Shown here piece by piece: positions 15,841 to 24,885 of a stretch of 64,000 nucleotides of DNA; positions within the stretch are counted from its first letter, which is position 1, and each line of letters begins with the position of its first letter. Below the pieces are notes generated by a model. It did no database searches and was not told where the DNA came from. It saw nothing but the letters and a program-made list of their open reading frames with translations. Origin of the DNA: Neiella holothuriorum. Its GTDB lineage: Bacteria > Pseudomonadota > Gammaproteobacteria > Enterobacterales > Neiellaceae. The stretch is from the NCBI RefSeq assembly GCF_019457915.1, contig NZ_JAHZSS010000011.1, positions 62,001-126,000 of the forward strand, in the 5' to 3' direction. The translations under genes and the position numbers were made by a program.

Positions 15841-17543
15841 TGTTGCGAATTAGCCTTTCTGTATGGCCCTTGGTAGTCAAACACGCGCATTTCTACGCGC
15901 CAATATTTGCGGTTCTGCTTCGCGATGACAAAATCTGGTGCAACTCGCTGCGGTATGTTCCCAGCGGCCAATTCGGCATTACTGTCATTGATTGCGTTGC
16001 CAGTGATCGTGCGACAGAATTCATGATGGAATAACCGCTGCTGGCTGGCGTTTGAAAAATCAAATTTGTCCGTCAGTTCGGCGCCATCTTCATCGTGATA
16101 AGTGACGACCAAAACATTGCCCTTAGCTTCTCCTGACATACCGGCGCAGCGGATCACCATGCGATCTTTAAGCTGAAGCGCTTTCTTTAGCTGTTCATCG
16201 GGGTCAATAAGGCGTTCGCCACATTGGTGGCATTGGCGTGCAGCAATGTCATTTTCCGCATTGCAGTGTCGGCATTGTTTAAACTGAAAGCGAAAGTCAC
16301 ATTGCACCCCTTGCACCAGCCCCTGACACCGGCGGCCATGGTGCTCAATGATGTCGCCATCGGCGTCTGTGGTTCCCCAGAAAAGATTAGCGAAACTACA
16401 ACTAGGACATGGCACTTGCACTAATTCACTGTTGGGATTTGGCTTTGGTGTTCCAATTTCAGGCTGATAGAGATCATAGCCGTTGCCCGCGTAGTCAATC
16501 ACCAGACAATCCGGTTTGTTTGGCGACAAGCGCAGACCACGTCCAACAATTTGTTGATACAAGCTAACCGACTCGGTACGCCGTAAAATGGCGATCATAT
16601 CGACATGGGGCGCATCAAAACCAGTGGTGAGCACGGCAACATTCACCAAGTATTTAATCTGTTGCTGTTTAAACCGTGTGATTTGTAAGTCACGCTCGGC
16701 AGTCACTGTATTTCCGGTGATCAGCGCAGTTTGTTCGGCCGGCAAATAACTCGAAATTTCATGCGCATGGGCGACCGTTGCGGCAAAAATCATCACGCCT
16801 TTACGCGTTTGAGCAAGCGCCTCCACATGCTGGCAAATCGCTTGCGTGACACGTGGGCTTTTAGCGAGCATTTCATCAAGGTCGGCTTGCGTGTATGACG
16901 TCGGGAGCTGCTCCCATTGATAGCGTGCGGTTGGCGCATCCACCAGCGTCGGCGGGGTTAAATAACCACGTTTGATCAGCTGCCGGAGCGGTAGCTCGTA
17001 GATGCAACGACGAAATGGCAAAGCTTGTTCACTACGCACATGGCCATGATAGTGCTGCTGGTAAATCCAACCTTTGTCGAGCCGGTATGGTGTTGCGGTG
17101 AGGCCGAGCACTTTAAGCGTCGGATTTGCTTTACGAACATGGTTGATGACCTGCATATACTGACTGTCATCGTCGTCCGCAATGCGGTGACATTCATCGA
17201 TGATGATAAGCGAATAATAACCGGTGAACGCATCAAGGTTTCTGACAATGGACTGAATGCTAGCAAAGGTAACGGCATGCTCAGTTTCTTTGCGGCCTAA
17301 CCCAGCGGCGTAGATGCCGGATGACAATCCTAAACTTTTGAATTTTGCCTGATTTTGCGCCACCAGCTCTTTCACATGGGTCAACACCAATATGGGGAAG
17401 CGCGCCAGCCTCGCTAATTCGGCGATCACCAAGCTTTTGCCCGCCCCTGTCGGTAACACAATGACTGCGGCATCATCGTGTTGACGAAAATGGCTGAGCA
17501 CCGCGTTGACGGCATCTTGCTGGTAATCTCGAAGTTTCATCAT
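15837..17543 (-). CDS. radD: RadD-like SF2 DNA helicase
   Basis: 568 residues. Helicase motifs in order: Q-motif-like LRDYQQDAV at the N-terminus, Walker A VLPTGAGKS (around residue 30), motif Ia LVLTHVKEL, motif II IIIDECHRI (DECH, around 115), motif III GLTATPYR (around 149), motif V TTGFDAPHVD and motif VI QIVGRGLRLSP. A C-terminal zinc-ribbon region has CPSC, then CRHC and CHQC pairs. This architecture and length match RadD/YejH, a DNA-repair helicase that acts with RecA and SSB in recombination intermediates (family knowledge). Monocistronic and convergent with the crotonase gene. Confidence 0.85.
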   Translation of the reverse strand: MMKLRDYQQDAVNAVLSHFRQHDDAAVIVLPTGAGKSLVIAELARLARFPILVLTHVKELVAQNQAKFKSLGLSSGIYAAGLGRKETEHAVTFASIQSIVRNLDAFTGYYSLIIIDECHRIADDDDSQYMQVINHVRKANPTLKVLGLTATPYRLDKGWIYQQHYHGHVRSEQALPFRRCIYELPLRQLIKRGYLTPPTLVDAPTARYQWEQLPTSYTQADLDEMLAKSPRVTQAICQHVEALAQTRKGVMIFAATVAHAHEISSYLPAEQTALITGNTVTAERDLQITRFKQQQIKYLVNVAVLTTGFDAPHVDMIAILRRTESVSLYQQIVGRGLRLSPNKPDCLVIDYAGNGYDLYQPEIGTPKPNPNSELVQVPCPSCSFANLFWGTTDADGDIIEHHGRRCQGLVQGVQCDFRFQFKQCRHCNAENDIAARQCHQCGERLIDPDEQLKKALQLKDRMVIRCAGMSGEAKGNVLVVTYHDEDGAELTDKFDFSNASQQRLFHHEFCRTITGNAINDSNAELAAGNIPQRVAPDFVIAKQNRKYWRVEMRVFDYQGPYRKANSQH

Positions 17544-17595
17544 TCGTTGTGGTGAGCTAAGTATGATTGAACAAATTTAAGCGACGATACAAACA

Positions 17596-17622
17596 AAAAC
17601 GCCCAACCGAGTTGGGCGTTTT
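17596..17622 (-). terminator. Bidirectional-looking terminator after the YebC-family gene
   Basis: AAAACGCCCAAC and GTTGGGCGTTTT form a perfect 12-bp stem with loop CGA. It lies 22 bases beyond the stop of the YebC-like gene and upstream of radD, with T/A tracts on both sides. Confidence 0.9.
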
Positions 17623-17643
17623 CAATCAATAACAAACGATCCG

Positions 17644-18366
17644 TTAAGCAGGTAACTCAGCATTGTGATAAACGTTTTGCACATCATCACAATCTTCGAG
17701 CATGGCCATGAATTTCTCAAACGTCGCCACGTCGTCACCTTCAATAGCCGTATAGGTTTGTGGTACGAAGCTAATTTCTTCAACGTCAAATTCAATGCCT
17801 TCAAAGGCACCCGTTAATGCAGTTTTGACGTTATAAAATTCGTTGGCTGGCGCAAATACGGTGACTTTGCCATCTTCAACTTCAATGTCGTTGGCATCAG
17901 CATCTGCCATCATCAATGCTTCAAGGACGGTATCTTCGTCATCGCCATCAAAGACGAATACCGATAAGTGATCGAACATATGGGCAACGGCGCCCGGCGA
18001 TCCAATTTTCGAGTCAGTCTTTTTAAAACACAGGCCAACTTCCATAAACGTACGCTTGCCGTTGTCAGTTAGGCAATCGATGATGACCATGCAGTTACCA
18101 GGACCAAAGCCTTCATAACGAGCCGTTTCGTAATTTTCATCGGCACCGCCTTGGGCTTTTTCAATCGCCCGCTCAATCACGTGGGTCGGTACTTGATCTT
18201 TCTTGGCGCCATCGATTAAGCGACGTAGCGATAAATTGCTGTCTGGGTCCGCGCCTCCATTTTTGGCACAGACATAAATCTCTTTGCCGTATTTGGAATA
18301 AACCTTGGTTTTCGCCGCTGCCGTTTTGGCCATTGATTCCTTGCGGTTTTGATACGCTCTACCCAT
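17644..18366 (-). CDS. YebC/PmpR (YeeN-type) regulatory or translation-support protein
   Basis: 240 residues when started at the ATG at 18366 ([14 protein letters not shown]), the normal N-terminus and length for this family; the frame runs 41 codons further upstream but without family similarity. Conserved features: [47 protein letters not shown] and YEGFGPGNC. The YeeN branch has this opening rather than the MAGHSK of YebC. Family members were described as transcriptional regulators and more recently as factors relieving ribosome stalling. Monocistronic with its own terminator. Confidence 0.88.
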   Translation of the reverse strand: MGRAYQNRKESMAKTAAAKTKVYSKYGKEIYVCAKNGGADPDSNLSLRRLIDGAKKDQVPTHVIERAIEKAQGGADENYETARYEGFGPGNCMVIIDCLTDNGKRTFMEVGLCFKKTDSKIGSPGAVAHMFDHLSVFVFDGDDEDTVLEALMMADADANDIEVEDGKVTVFAPANEFYNVKTALTGAFEGIEFDVEEISFVPQTYTAIEGDDVATFEKFMAMLEDCDDVQNVYHNAELPA

Positions 18367-18515
18367 GACTCTCGCTCTTTTAATCGATACAAAAAATGCT
18401 GGCGCGAATTCTAACGCGTAATCGCGCACAAGCGCTAGGCCCTGTTGGCGTTTACCCTGGGTTTTTGATGGCGCTTTGATGAAGCTCATGTCTCATGCAT
18501 GAGGTCAACAAATGC

Positions 18516-20480
18516 TTATGCTCTGGATGGCGCTTTGGTTGGCGGTATAAGCGGCACGCGAATCGTGAATTCAACACCAGCGCCAACTTCGCTACTGGCA
18601 TCAATAGTGCCGCCAAGCCGTTGATTCACAATGTTGTAAACAATATGAAGCCCAAGCCCGGTACCACCGGCTGTTCGTTGCGTGGTAAAGAATGGATCAA
18701 ATATTTTAGGCAGCGTATTGGCATCGATACCACGGCCGTCATCTTTGTATCGGAGTAACAAGGTGTCGCCATGGATTTCGAATGCAATGCTGATGTGGTG
18801 CTGGTGTTGTCGCTTAAAACCATGCTTAAGCGAATTGATAATGAAGTTAGTAATAATTTGACTATAAGCGCTAGGGTAGCTGTTCAGCTGGACCGTTTTG
18901 TCTCCTGATAGGTCCACTGATATTTTGAATGACTTCAATTCGCCCTCAAGGCTACGAAGCAAACTTTCAATATAGCCGTAGAGCGTAAAGACTCGCTTTT
19001 GCTCGTCGTTCTGATCGGCTGCCACTTCTTTGAAATTGCGAATCAAATTAGCGGCACGGTGTAGATTGGTGATCACCATCTCGCCAGTTTGGAGGGTGCT
19101 TTCAACATAGTCATTCAAGTCTGTGCGAGTAAGTTTGCTGTCTTTTATTCGCTAATCGAGTTCAATGACTTGTTGCTCAAGCATGGTCGCTGCGGTCACA
19201 GCAACGCCTACTGGCGTATTGATTTCATGAGCAATGCCAGCCACCAACTGACCAAGTAGCGACATTTTTTCTACTTCCACCAGCTGCGCTTGAGTCGCCT
19301 TTAGCTGATGCATGGTGTGGTTCAACTCATTATTGGCGTTTTGTAATTCATATGTTCGATTCAGCACCCGCTGTTCAAGCTTGTGCTGATCTTCAACAAT
19401 TCGCTGGGCCATTTGCTCTAACACATTGGCCATTTGTTGCAGTTCGCGAAACGGCAATTTTAACGATCGTTTGCTGTAGTCGGCGCCGGCATAGCTGGCT
19501 ACCAGTTTATTGACGGAGTTGATCGGGTTCACCACGTAACGAGCCAACCAAAACGCAACAACACTTAAGACCAGAATCAACCCCACCACAATCAACCACA
19601 GCTCCAGCTGCAGATCATCAATGGTTTGAAGTGCTGCGGCCCGCTCAACACCCAACGTCCATACGATGGTATCCGTTGACTGACTAACACGCATTGGCAC
19701 ATCAATGACGATATAATCGTTCACCTCGGCCAGTTTTGACTCCGGCCGAATTAGGCTCTGATTGTCCATCATCAGATCTAAAATGACGATGTCCAACCCA
19801 TCGCCATGAAGTAATCGTTTTTGAGCCTCTTCAATCAATGTATGCACGGGCAGAAGCACAACCATCGCCCCAACTAACTCATGCAGCTCCGCTTTGTCGA
19901 CAGCAGATAACCATAACGGCGACATCACCATAAATAGGTGGTCACTACGCAGCTCTTTTACGTCTTCAACATCCTTATGTTGAATGTTGTAGATATCACT
20001 GAGTAGCGAAGCATTTTCAATATCGTTAATTTGAATCTTGGCTTGCTTAGAATCGTTAAAAAAATCGGTCAGTAGTGGCGTCATCGGTGCCATATCAAGC
20101 AAGCCAAGTGTTGTTGGTGTTGCTTCGACAGGCCACGCGAGGGAGTCCACCACCATGGCGCCAAAAACGGATGGGTGTAATTGAGTAAATCTGGCAAGTT
20201 TAATATTAGCTTTGGCGCCGAATGCGCCGGTATATGCGGAATAGATGACATCGGGATCGCTGCTGAGTTGTTCTGCCGCCGCGAGTAATAGCTCATAATC
20301 GCGTTTCACATCCAACGTCAGCAAGGTGGCATTTTTTTCAAGCGCAGCCATTGTTGACGCTTCCGACGCACTGCGAAAACGCTCAATGAGGTAGCTGGCA
20401 ATTAATAAGCTCGGAACCAAAGCGCCCAACAAAATAACAGCGCTTAATGAGCCACGTAATGTTCGCATCCCTTCTAACAT
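18516..20480 (-). pseudogene. Sensor histidine kinase interrupted by one in-frame TAG
   Basis: Two frames in the same phase are separated only by the TAG at 19154-19152. The first part (442 codons from ATG 20480) has a membrane segment at residues 10-30, a periplasmic sensor region of about 250 residues, a second membrane segment (LWLIVVGLILVLSVVAFWL), HAMP, coiled coil, and the H-box LVAGIAHEINTPVG. The second part continues in phase (R-I-K-D-S-K-L-T-R...) with the rest of the dimerisation helix, N-box QIITNFIINSLKHG, DDGRGID, FDPFFTT and GGTGLGLHIV. No other lesion is seen. The second half has no Shine-Dalgarno for separate translation. Either recent inactivation, stop readthrough, or a sequence error. 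It is 40 bases downstream of a solute-binding protein gene. Confidence 0.88.
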
Positions 20481-20520
20481 CTAGGCTCCTATTCAGTCAT
20501 CCATATTGCCCAATGTTTGC

Positions 20521-21690
20521 CTACTTATTAGACTTTTTCAATTCATGTTCGGCAAATCGTTGCATCATATTGGTTGCTTGTTCAACGGTTCCATGACCGC
20601 TGATGTAGAGTTGAAACCCCTTACTCATCCCTAACCAACTAGCCGTTAATGCAGGTGTTGGCGGCACCGCCCAGCCTTGTTTCAATTGGGCCAGTGACGC
20701 TTTTTGATTATCGTCAGCGGTCGCCATAATTTGTTCAATCACCTGTTGATGAACCGGCAATAAGCTGAGTTCTTGGAAGAATCCAAGTTGTACCTGCTTT
20801 GATTGAATAAAGTGCACAAAATCCATCAAAGCGTCTGCATCAGGCCCGTTCGTTGAATCGGCAGGGAAAATCAACGCCATACCTGAATAAGCAGGCATCA
20901 TTGAGTTGCCAGCAATACTTGGCAACACGCTAACGCCAAAGTTATCGCCTAACGCCTCAGCCATTTCGCCATAGGCCCAATCACCATTAATAACGTAGGC
21001 ATATTGACCACTATTAAAATCATCGAACGCACATTTATAGTCGCATTTGGGATCAACTAGCCCCTTATCGGCAATGCGCTTGTAAAATTCCAGCCCTGCT
21101 CTCATTTCTGGCGTATCAAGGTTGATTTGATTATCGCTCACCGGAAACGCCCCAAATGCCGTCGCGAAAGCAGTAAACCAATACATTTCTTCGTACTTCC
21201 AGGCAATGGGTTCAATGCCTTGCGAACGCAATTCTTTCGCTTGCACCGCTAATTCCTGCCAGCTGGTCGCAGGCTGTTTTACATAACGTTTGTTATAAAA
21301 CAGCATCAAATGATTGCCGCCCAGAATAGGAATTCCGTAGTGATTACCCGCTAAGGTGACAAGCGGCATTGCCGACGGGGTAATGCGACTGCCGAACCAT
21401 TGGTCGCCCAACGGAGTTAGCTGCAACCGGTGGTAATCACCAATAAAGTCTGAAGGTACAATCGCCACATGGGGCGTATTACCTTCAATCACCCCGCGCA
21501 ACAAAGAGGCTCGCAACTCACCCGTTGGCCGAAATGAAACGTGAACTTTAACGCCCGTAGCCGCCTCATATTGCTCAGCCAGTTTAGGAAGCCATTCGCG
21601 TCCTTCTTCTTTTTGGTGCCAAAGGCGCAATTCCGCCGCAACACTGGTTGCAACCATAAAAAATGCTACTAATCCGATAATTACGTTCAC
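20521..21690 (-). CDS. ABC-type sugar solute-binding protein (family 1), orphan
   Basis: 389 residues with a signal peptide (IIGLVAFFMVATSVAAE, cleaved near residue 19). The mature start LRLWHQKEEGREWLPKLAEQYEAATG and later GIPILGGNHLMLFYNKRYV, YVINGDWAYGEMAEALG and PADSTNGPDADALMDFVHF are typical of type-1 carbohydrate-binding proteins. No permease or ATPase gene is beside it. Instead it directly precedes the interrupted histidine kinase with a large periplasmic domain, so it may present a ligand to that sensor rather than feed a transporter (inference). An alternative is a recruited protein serving a transporter elsewhere. The ligand is unknown; a sugar is likeliest. Confidence 0.85.
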   Translation of the reverse strand: MNVIIGLVAFFMVATSVAAELRLWHQKEEGREWLPKLAEQYEAATGVKVHVSFRPTGELRASLLRGVIEGNTPHVAIVPSDFIGDYHRLQLTPLGDQWFGSRITPSAMPLVTLAGNHYGIPILGGNHLMLFYNKRYVKQPATSWQELAVQAKELRSQGIEPIAWKYEEMYWFTAFATAFGAFPVSDNQINLDTPEMRAGLEFYKRIADKGLVDPKCDYKCAFDDFNSGQYAYVINGDWAYGEMAEALGDNFGVSVLPSIAGNSMMPAYSGMALIFPADSTNGPDADALMDFVHFIQSKQVQLGFFQELSLLPVHQQVIEQIMATADDNQKASLAQLKQGWAVPPTPALTASWLGMSKGFQLYISGHGTVEQATNMMQRFAEHELKKSNK

Positions 21691-21866
21691 GTTTGCCTCA
21701 CCTTGGCGCCCCCAGCAAGATCAAGTATAGAAAAAGAAACCGGTCCCACAGGTGGTCAAATCAATTTATGTGTTGTTTAACCAAAGATTTAGCCGTCATA
21801 CTTAAACGCTAAGCCGATGCCATTAGCATCCCTGAATATCTTTAATCACGTTCGCTCTGAGACCCC

Positions 21867-23111
21867 ATGCCTACGAATAGCAGCTCGACCTCAACCCTAT
21901 TGATCATTGGCTATGTGTGGCCAGAGCCAAATTCATCAGCGGCTGGCGCCCGCATGATGCAACTTATCAAAAGCTTTCAAACGTCTGGTTATCGAGTGGT
22001 TTACGCCAGCCCTGCAGACCCTTCAGACCATGCAGTTGATCTTAAAACGATAGCCGTAGAGCCACTCAGCATTGCGCTCAATTGCTCGAGTTTTAATGAA
22101 CAGGTGAAGGCCATACAGCCCGATGTAGTGATGTTTGATCGCTTCATGATGGAAGAGCAGTTTGGTTGGCGTGTGAGTCAGGAATTCCCAGCGGCGCTTC
22201 GCATTTTGGATATGGAAGATCTCCATAGCCTGCGCCATGCTCGCCACCAAGCGATCAAAAACGAACGCTGTGATGATGCGTTAGATCTCAACAGTGAATT
22301 GGCATTGCGGGAAGTTGCTTCGATTTATCGTTGCGATGTGTCTTTGGTGATCTCTTCCTACGAATATCAGTTGTTGCGCGACCGCTATCAGGTGCCAACC
22401 AGCCAGTTGCTGCTACTACCATTTATGGTGCCATTGGCGGGCGCTTCGCAAGGCCTGAGTTTTGAACAACGCCAGCACTTCGTTAGCATCGGCAATTTTC
22501 GCCATGCTCCCAATTGGGATGCAGTCCTTCAGTTGCGTCAGTTATGGCCAGCGATCCGCCAACAATGTCCCGGCGCCGAACTCCATATTTACGGCGCTTA
22601 CCCGCCCAAAAAAGCAACCCAACTCGACAACCCTAAGCTTGGTTTTTGCATCAAAGGTTGGGCTAACAACGTCGCTGCGGTGATGCAACATGGCCGCGTC
22701 TTGTTAGCTCCACTCAGATTTGGTGCAGGCCTCAAGGGCAAATTACTTGACGCGATGCTTTATGGGCTGCCCAGTGTCACTACGCCAATTGGCGCCGAGG
22801 GCATGACCACAGAAGCGCCATGGCCAGGCGCAATTACCAGCAACGATCAAGACTTTATTGAGGCGGCTGTTGAGCTTTATAACGCTCAGCAACGCTGGCA
22901 ACAGACTCGGCTCACCATTCCTGCGCATTTACAGCAATATGATGAACAATCCCTGTCGAACCGCCTGCAACAGCACGTTCAAGCGATTCGAAGCGATATT
23001 AACTCGCATCGGCAACGTCATTTCATCGGCGCCATGTTGCTACATCACTCCATGAAGAGCACGCAATACATGTCGCAATGGATAGAAGAAAAAAATCGCA
23101 CAAAAACATAA
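21867..23111 (+). CDS. GT4-like glycosyltransferase
   Basis: 414 residues, soluble, two-domain GT-B layout. N-terminal IIGYVWPEPNSSAAGARMM (residues 13-31) is the acceptor-side glycine/serine loop seen in group 1 glycosyltransferases. The C-terminal half has FVSIGNFRHAPNWD (around 210), then VLLAPLRFGAGLKGKLLDAM and YGLPSVTTPIGAEGM (around 276-315), the nucleotide-sugar motif region of GT4. No signal peptide or membrane segment. It lies alone, divergent from the solute-binding protein and about 180 bases before the alkaline phosphatases. Acceptor unknown. Confidence 0.78.
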   Translation: MPTNSSSTSTLLIIGYVWPEPNSSAAGARMMQLIKSFQTSGYRVVYASPADPSDHAVDLKTIAVEPLSIALNCSSFNEQVKAIQPDVVMFDRFMMEEQFGWRVSQEFPAALRILDMEDLHSLRHARHQAIKNERCDDALDLNSELALREVASIYRCDVSLVISSYEYQLLRDRYQVPTSQLLLLPFMVPLAGASQGLSFEQRQHFVSIGNFRHAPNWDAVLQLRQLWPAIRQQCPGAELHIYGAYPPKKATQLDNPKLGFCIKGWANNVAAVMQHGRVLLAPLRFGAGLKGKLLDAMLYGLPSVTTPIGAEGMTTEAPWPGAITSNDQDFIEAAVELYNAQQRWQQTRLTIPAHLQQYDEQSLSNRLQQHVQAIRSDINSHRQRHFIGAMLLHHSMKSTQYMSQWIEEKNRTKT

Positions 23112-23127
23112 TGTTACAACATAACAC

Positions 23128-23145
23128 TTGTCACGGTATATTCAC
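23128..23145 (+). promoter_or_regulatory. Possible Pho-box-like motif before the alkaline phosphatases
   Basis: TTGTCACGGTATATTCAC reads as two 7-base units 11 bases apart (TTGTCAC, TATTCAC), the spacing of PhoB sites. A further TCGTCAC lies at 23172. The fit to consensus is moderate. Confidence 0.35.
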
Positions 23146-23291
23146 CAAAGCGACGCAAATCCGCAACGGATTCGTCACAATTACCCCTTAGATTCTTTCC
23201 TGCTTGCAGATTTTGAGCAAATCAGATTACCAGCCGGGCTAACGCGCAAGTTCCCCCGCTGGCTTCTTAAATAACCAGGAAAGGTGAAACC

Positions 23292-24872
23292 ATGTTGAAA
23301 CAAAGCACTGCATTGTGCAGCTTGCTTGTGGCGGGGATGTGCACATCAGCAACAGCAGCTGTCTTACCCGAGTCACAAACCTCTAGCAGTTGGTACCAAG
23401 ATGCCCAAACTCAAATTGCCGCTAAATTGGCACGGACACACAATGTTAAAGCCAAGAATGTGATTCTGTTTGTTGGCGATGGCATGGGCGTTTCAACCCT
23501 AACTGCTGCGCGTATCTTAGAAGGTCAAATGGCTGGTAACCTCGGTGAAGAAGGTTACTTGAGCTTTGAAACTTTCCCGTACACCGCGTTGGTCAAAACC
23601 TACAACGTCAATGCACAAACACCGGATTCAGCAGGCACCATGAGTGCCATGATGTCAGGTGCTAAAACAGATGTGGGCGTCATTGGTGTTGACGAAGACA
23701 TTGAGCGCGGCGAATGTGCCACCGTAGCTGGCAACGAAATGATTACCGCGTTGGAGCTGGCCGAAATTAAAGGCCTGTCGACAGGCATCATCTCCACGGC
23801 TCGCATTACTCACGCAACACCGGCTGCAGCCTATGCCAAATCTGCCGACCGTAACTGGGAAGATATCTCCGATATGCCAGAAACGGGTGCCGAAGAATGC
23901 GAAGACATCGCCTCGCAACTGGTTAACTTTAAGACCAACCTAGAAGCACGCTTCCCGGGAGCTGAAGTCGACGGTATTGAAGTCGCCATGGGCGGCGGTC
24001 GTCGTCACTTCTTACCAAAAGATGAAATGTACAACAGTGCCGATGCTGTTAGCAGTGTTGAGGGTGACCGTACCGATGGTCGCGACCTAACGGCGGAATG
24101 GCAAGAAGCCTACCCTGCTGGCGCTTACGTGATGGATCAAGTTGGTTTTGACGCTATCAATGCCGCAGAAACAGAACGAGTGTTGGGCTTGTTCAACGAA
24201 TCTCACATGCAGTATGAAGCCGATCGCGCCAACGATGTTGCCGGCGAGCCTTCGCTGTCAGAGATGACCAGCAAAGCTATCGACATTCTTGATAACAATG
24301 AAGACGGTTACTTCTTAATGGTTGAATCTGGCCGAATTGACCATGGCCACCATGCCGGTAGCGCCTATAACGCGTTAACCGACACCATTGAGTTTGCCAA
24401 AGCCGTTCAAGCGGCCGTCGATGCCACCAGCGATGAAGACACGCTGATCATTGTGACCGCTGACCACAGCCACGTATTCACTATTGCTGGCTATCCCAAA
24501 CGTGGTAACCCAATTCTGGGTAAAGTCGTCTCAGTTGGTGAAACCGAGCCAGCTTTAGCGAGCGACGACATGCCATACACCACGTTGGGTTACACCAATG
24601 GTCGTGGTTTCCGCGACTTAGGCGACGAGACCGATGCCGATGCTACATACGGCTTAGACAACGCCAATGGCCGCCAAGACTTGACTGCAGTTAATACTGA
24701 AACTTCTGGTTTCCACCAAGAAGCGGTCATCCCATTGAGCTCAGAAACCCACGCTGGTGAAGATATTTCGCTGCACGCTATGGGCCCTGGTGCGCACTTA
24801 GCACAAGGCACCATTGAGCAAAATATTGTATTCCACCTGATCGATAACGCTCTCGGTCTGGTTTCAGAGTAA
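23292..24872 (+). CDS. Alkaline phosphatase, secreted (PhoA superfamily)
   Basis: 526 residues with a cleavable signal peptide (SLLVAGMCTSATAA, cut near residue 22). Motifs in order: NVILFVGDGMGVSTL (first metal Asp, around residue 56), QTPDSAGTMSAMMSG (nucleophile Ser in DSAGT, around 115), ITHATPAAAYAKSADRNWE, VESGRIDHGHHAGS (Asp and His ligands, around 350), VTADHSHVF (around 392) and SSETHAGEDI (last His ligand, near 490). Role: releasing phosphate from phosphomonoesters in the periplasm or outside. First gene of a pair with a closely similar lipoprotein copy 13 bases downstream; AGGA lies before the ATG. Confidence 0.93.
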   Translation: MLKQSTALCSLLVAGMCTSATAAVLPESQTSSSWYQDAQTQIAAKLARTHNVKAKNVILFVGDGMGVSTLTAARILEGQMAGNLGEEGYLSFETFPYTALVKTYNVNAQTPDSAGTMSAMMSGAKTDVGVIGVDEDIERGECATVAGNEMITALELAEIKGLSTGIISTARITHATPAAAYAKSADRNWEDISDMPETGAEECEDIASQLVNFKTNLEARFPGAEVDGIEVAMGGGRRHFLPKDEMYNSADAVSSVEGDRTDGRDLTAEWQEAYPAGAYVMDQVGFDAINAAETERVLGLFNESHMQYEADRANDVAGEPSLSEMTSKAIDILDNNEDGYFLMVESGRIDHGHHAGSAYNALTDTIEFAKAVQAAVDATSDEDTLIIVTADHSHVFTIAGYPKRGNPILGKVVSVGETEPALASDDMPYTTLGYTNGRGFRDLGDETDADATYGLDNANGRQDLTAVNTETSGFHQEAVIPLSSETHAGEDISLHAMGPGAHLAQGTIEQNIVFHLIDNALGLVSE

Positions 24873-24885
24873 AGGAAGGATCCCA

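Noticed and set aside
19085-19118. Independent gene for the kinase C-terminal half starting at TTG 19118
   Set aside because: No Shine-Dalgarno and it would begin inside the dimerisation helix; it is in phase with the upstream half.
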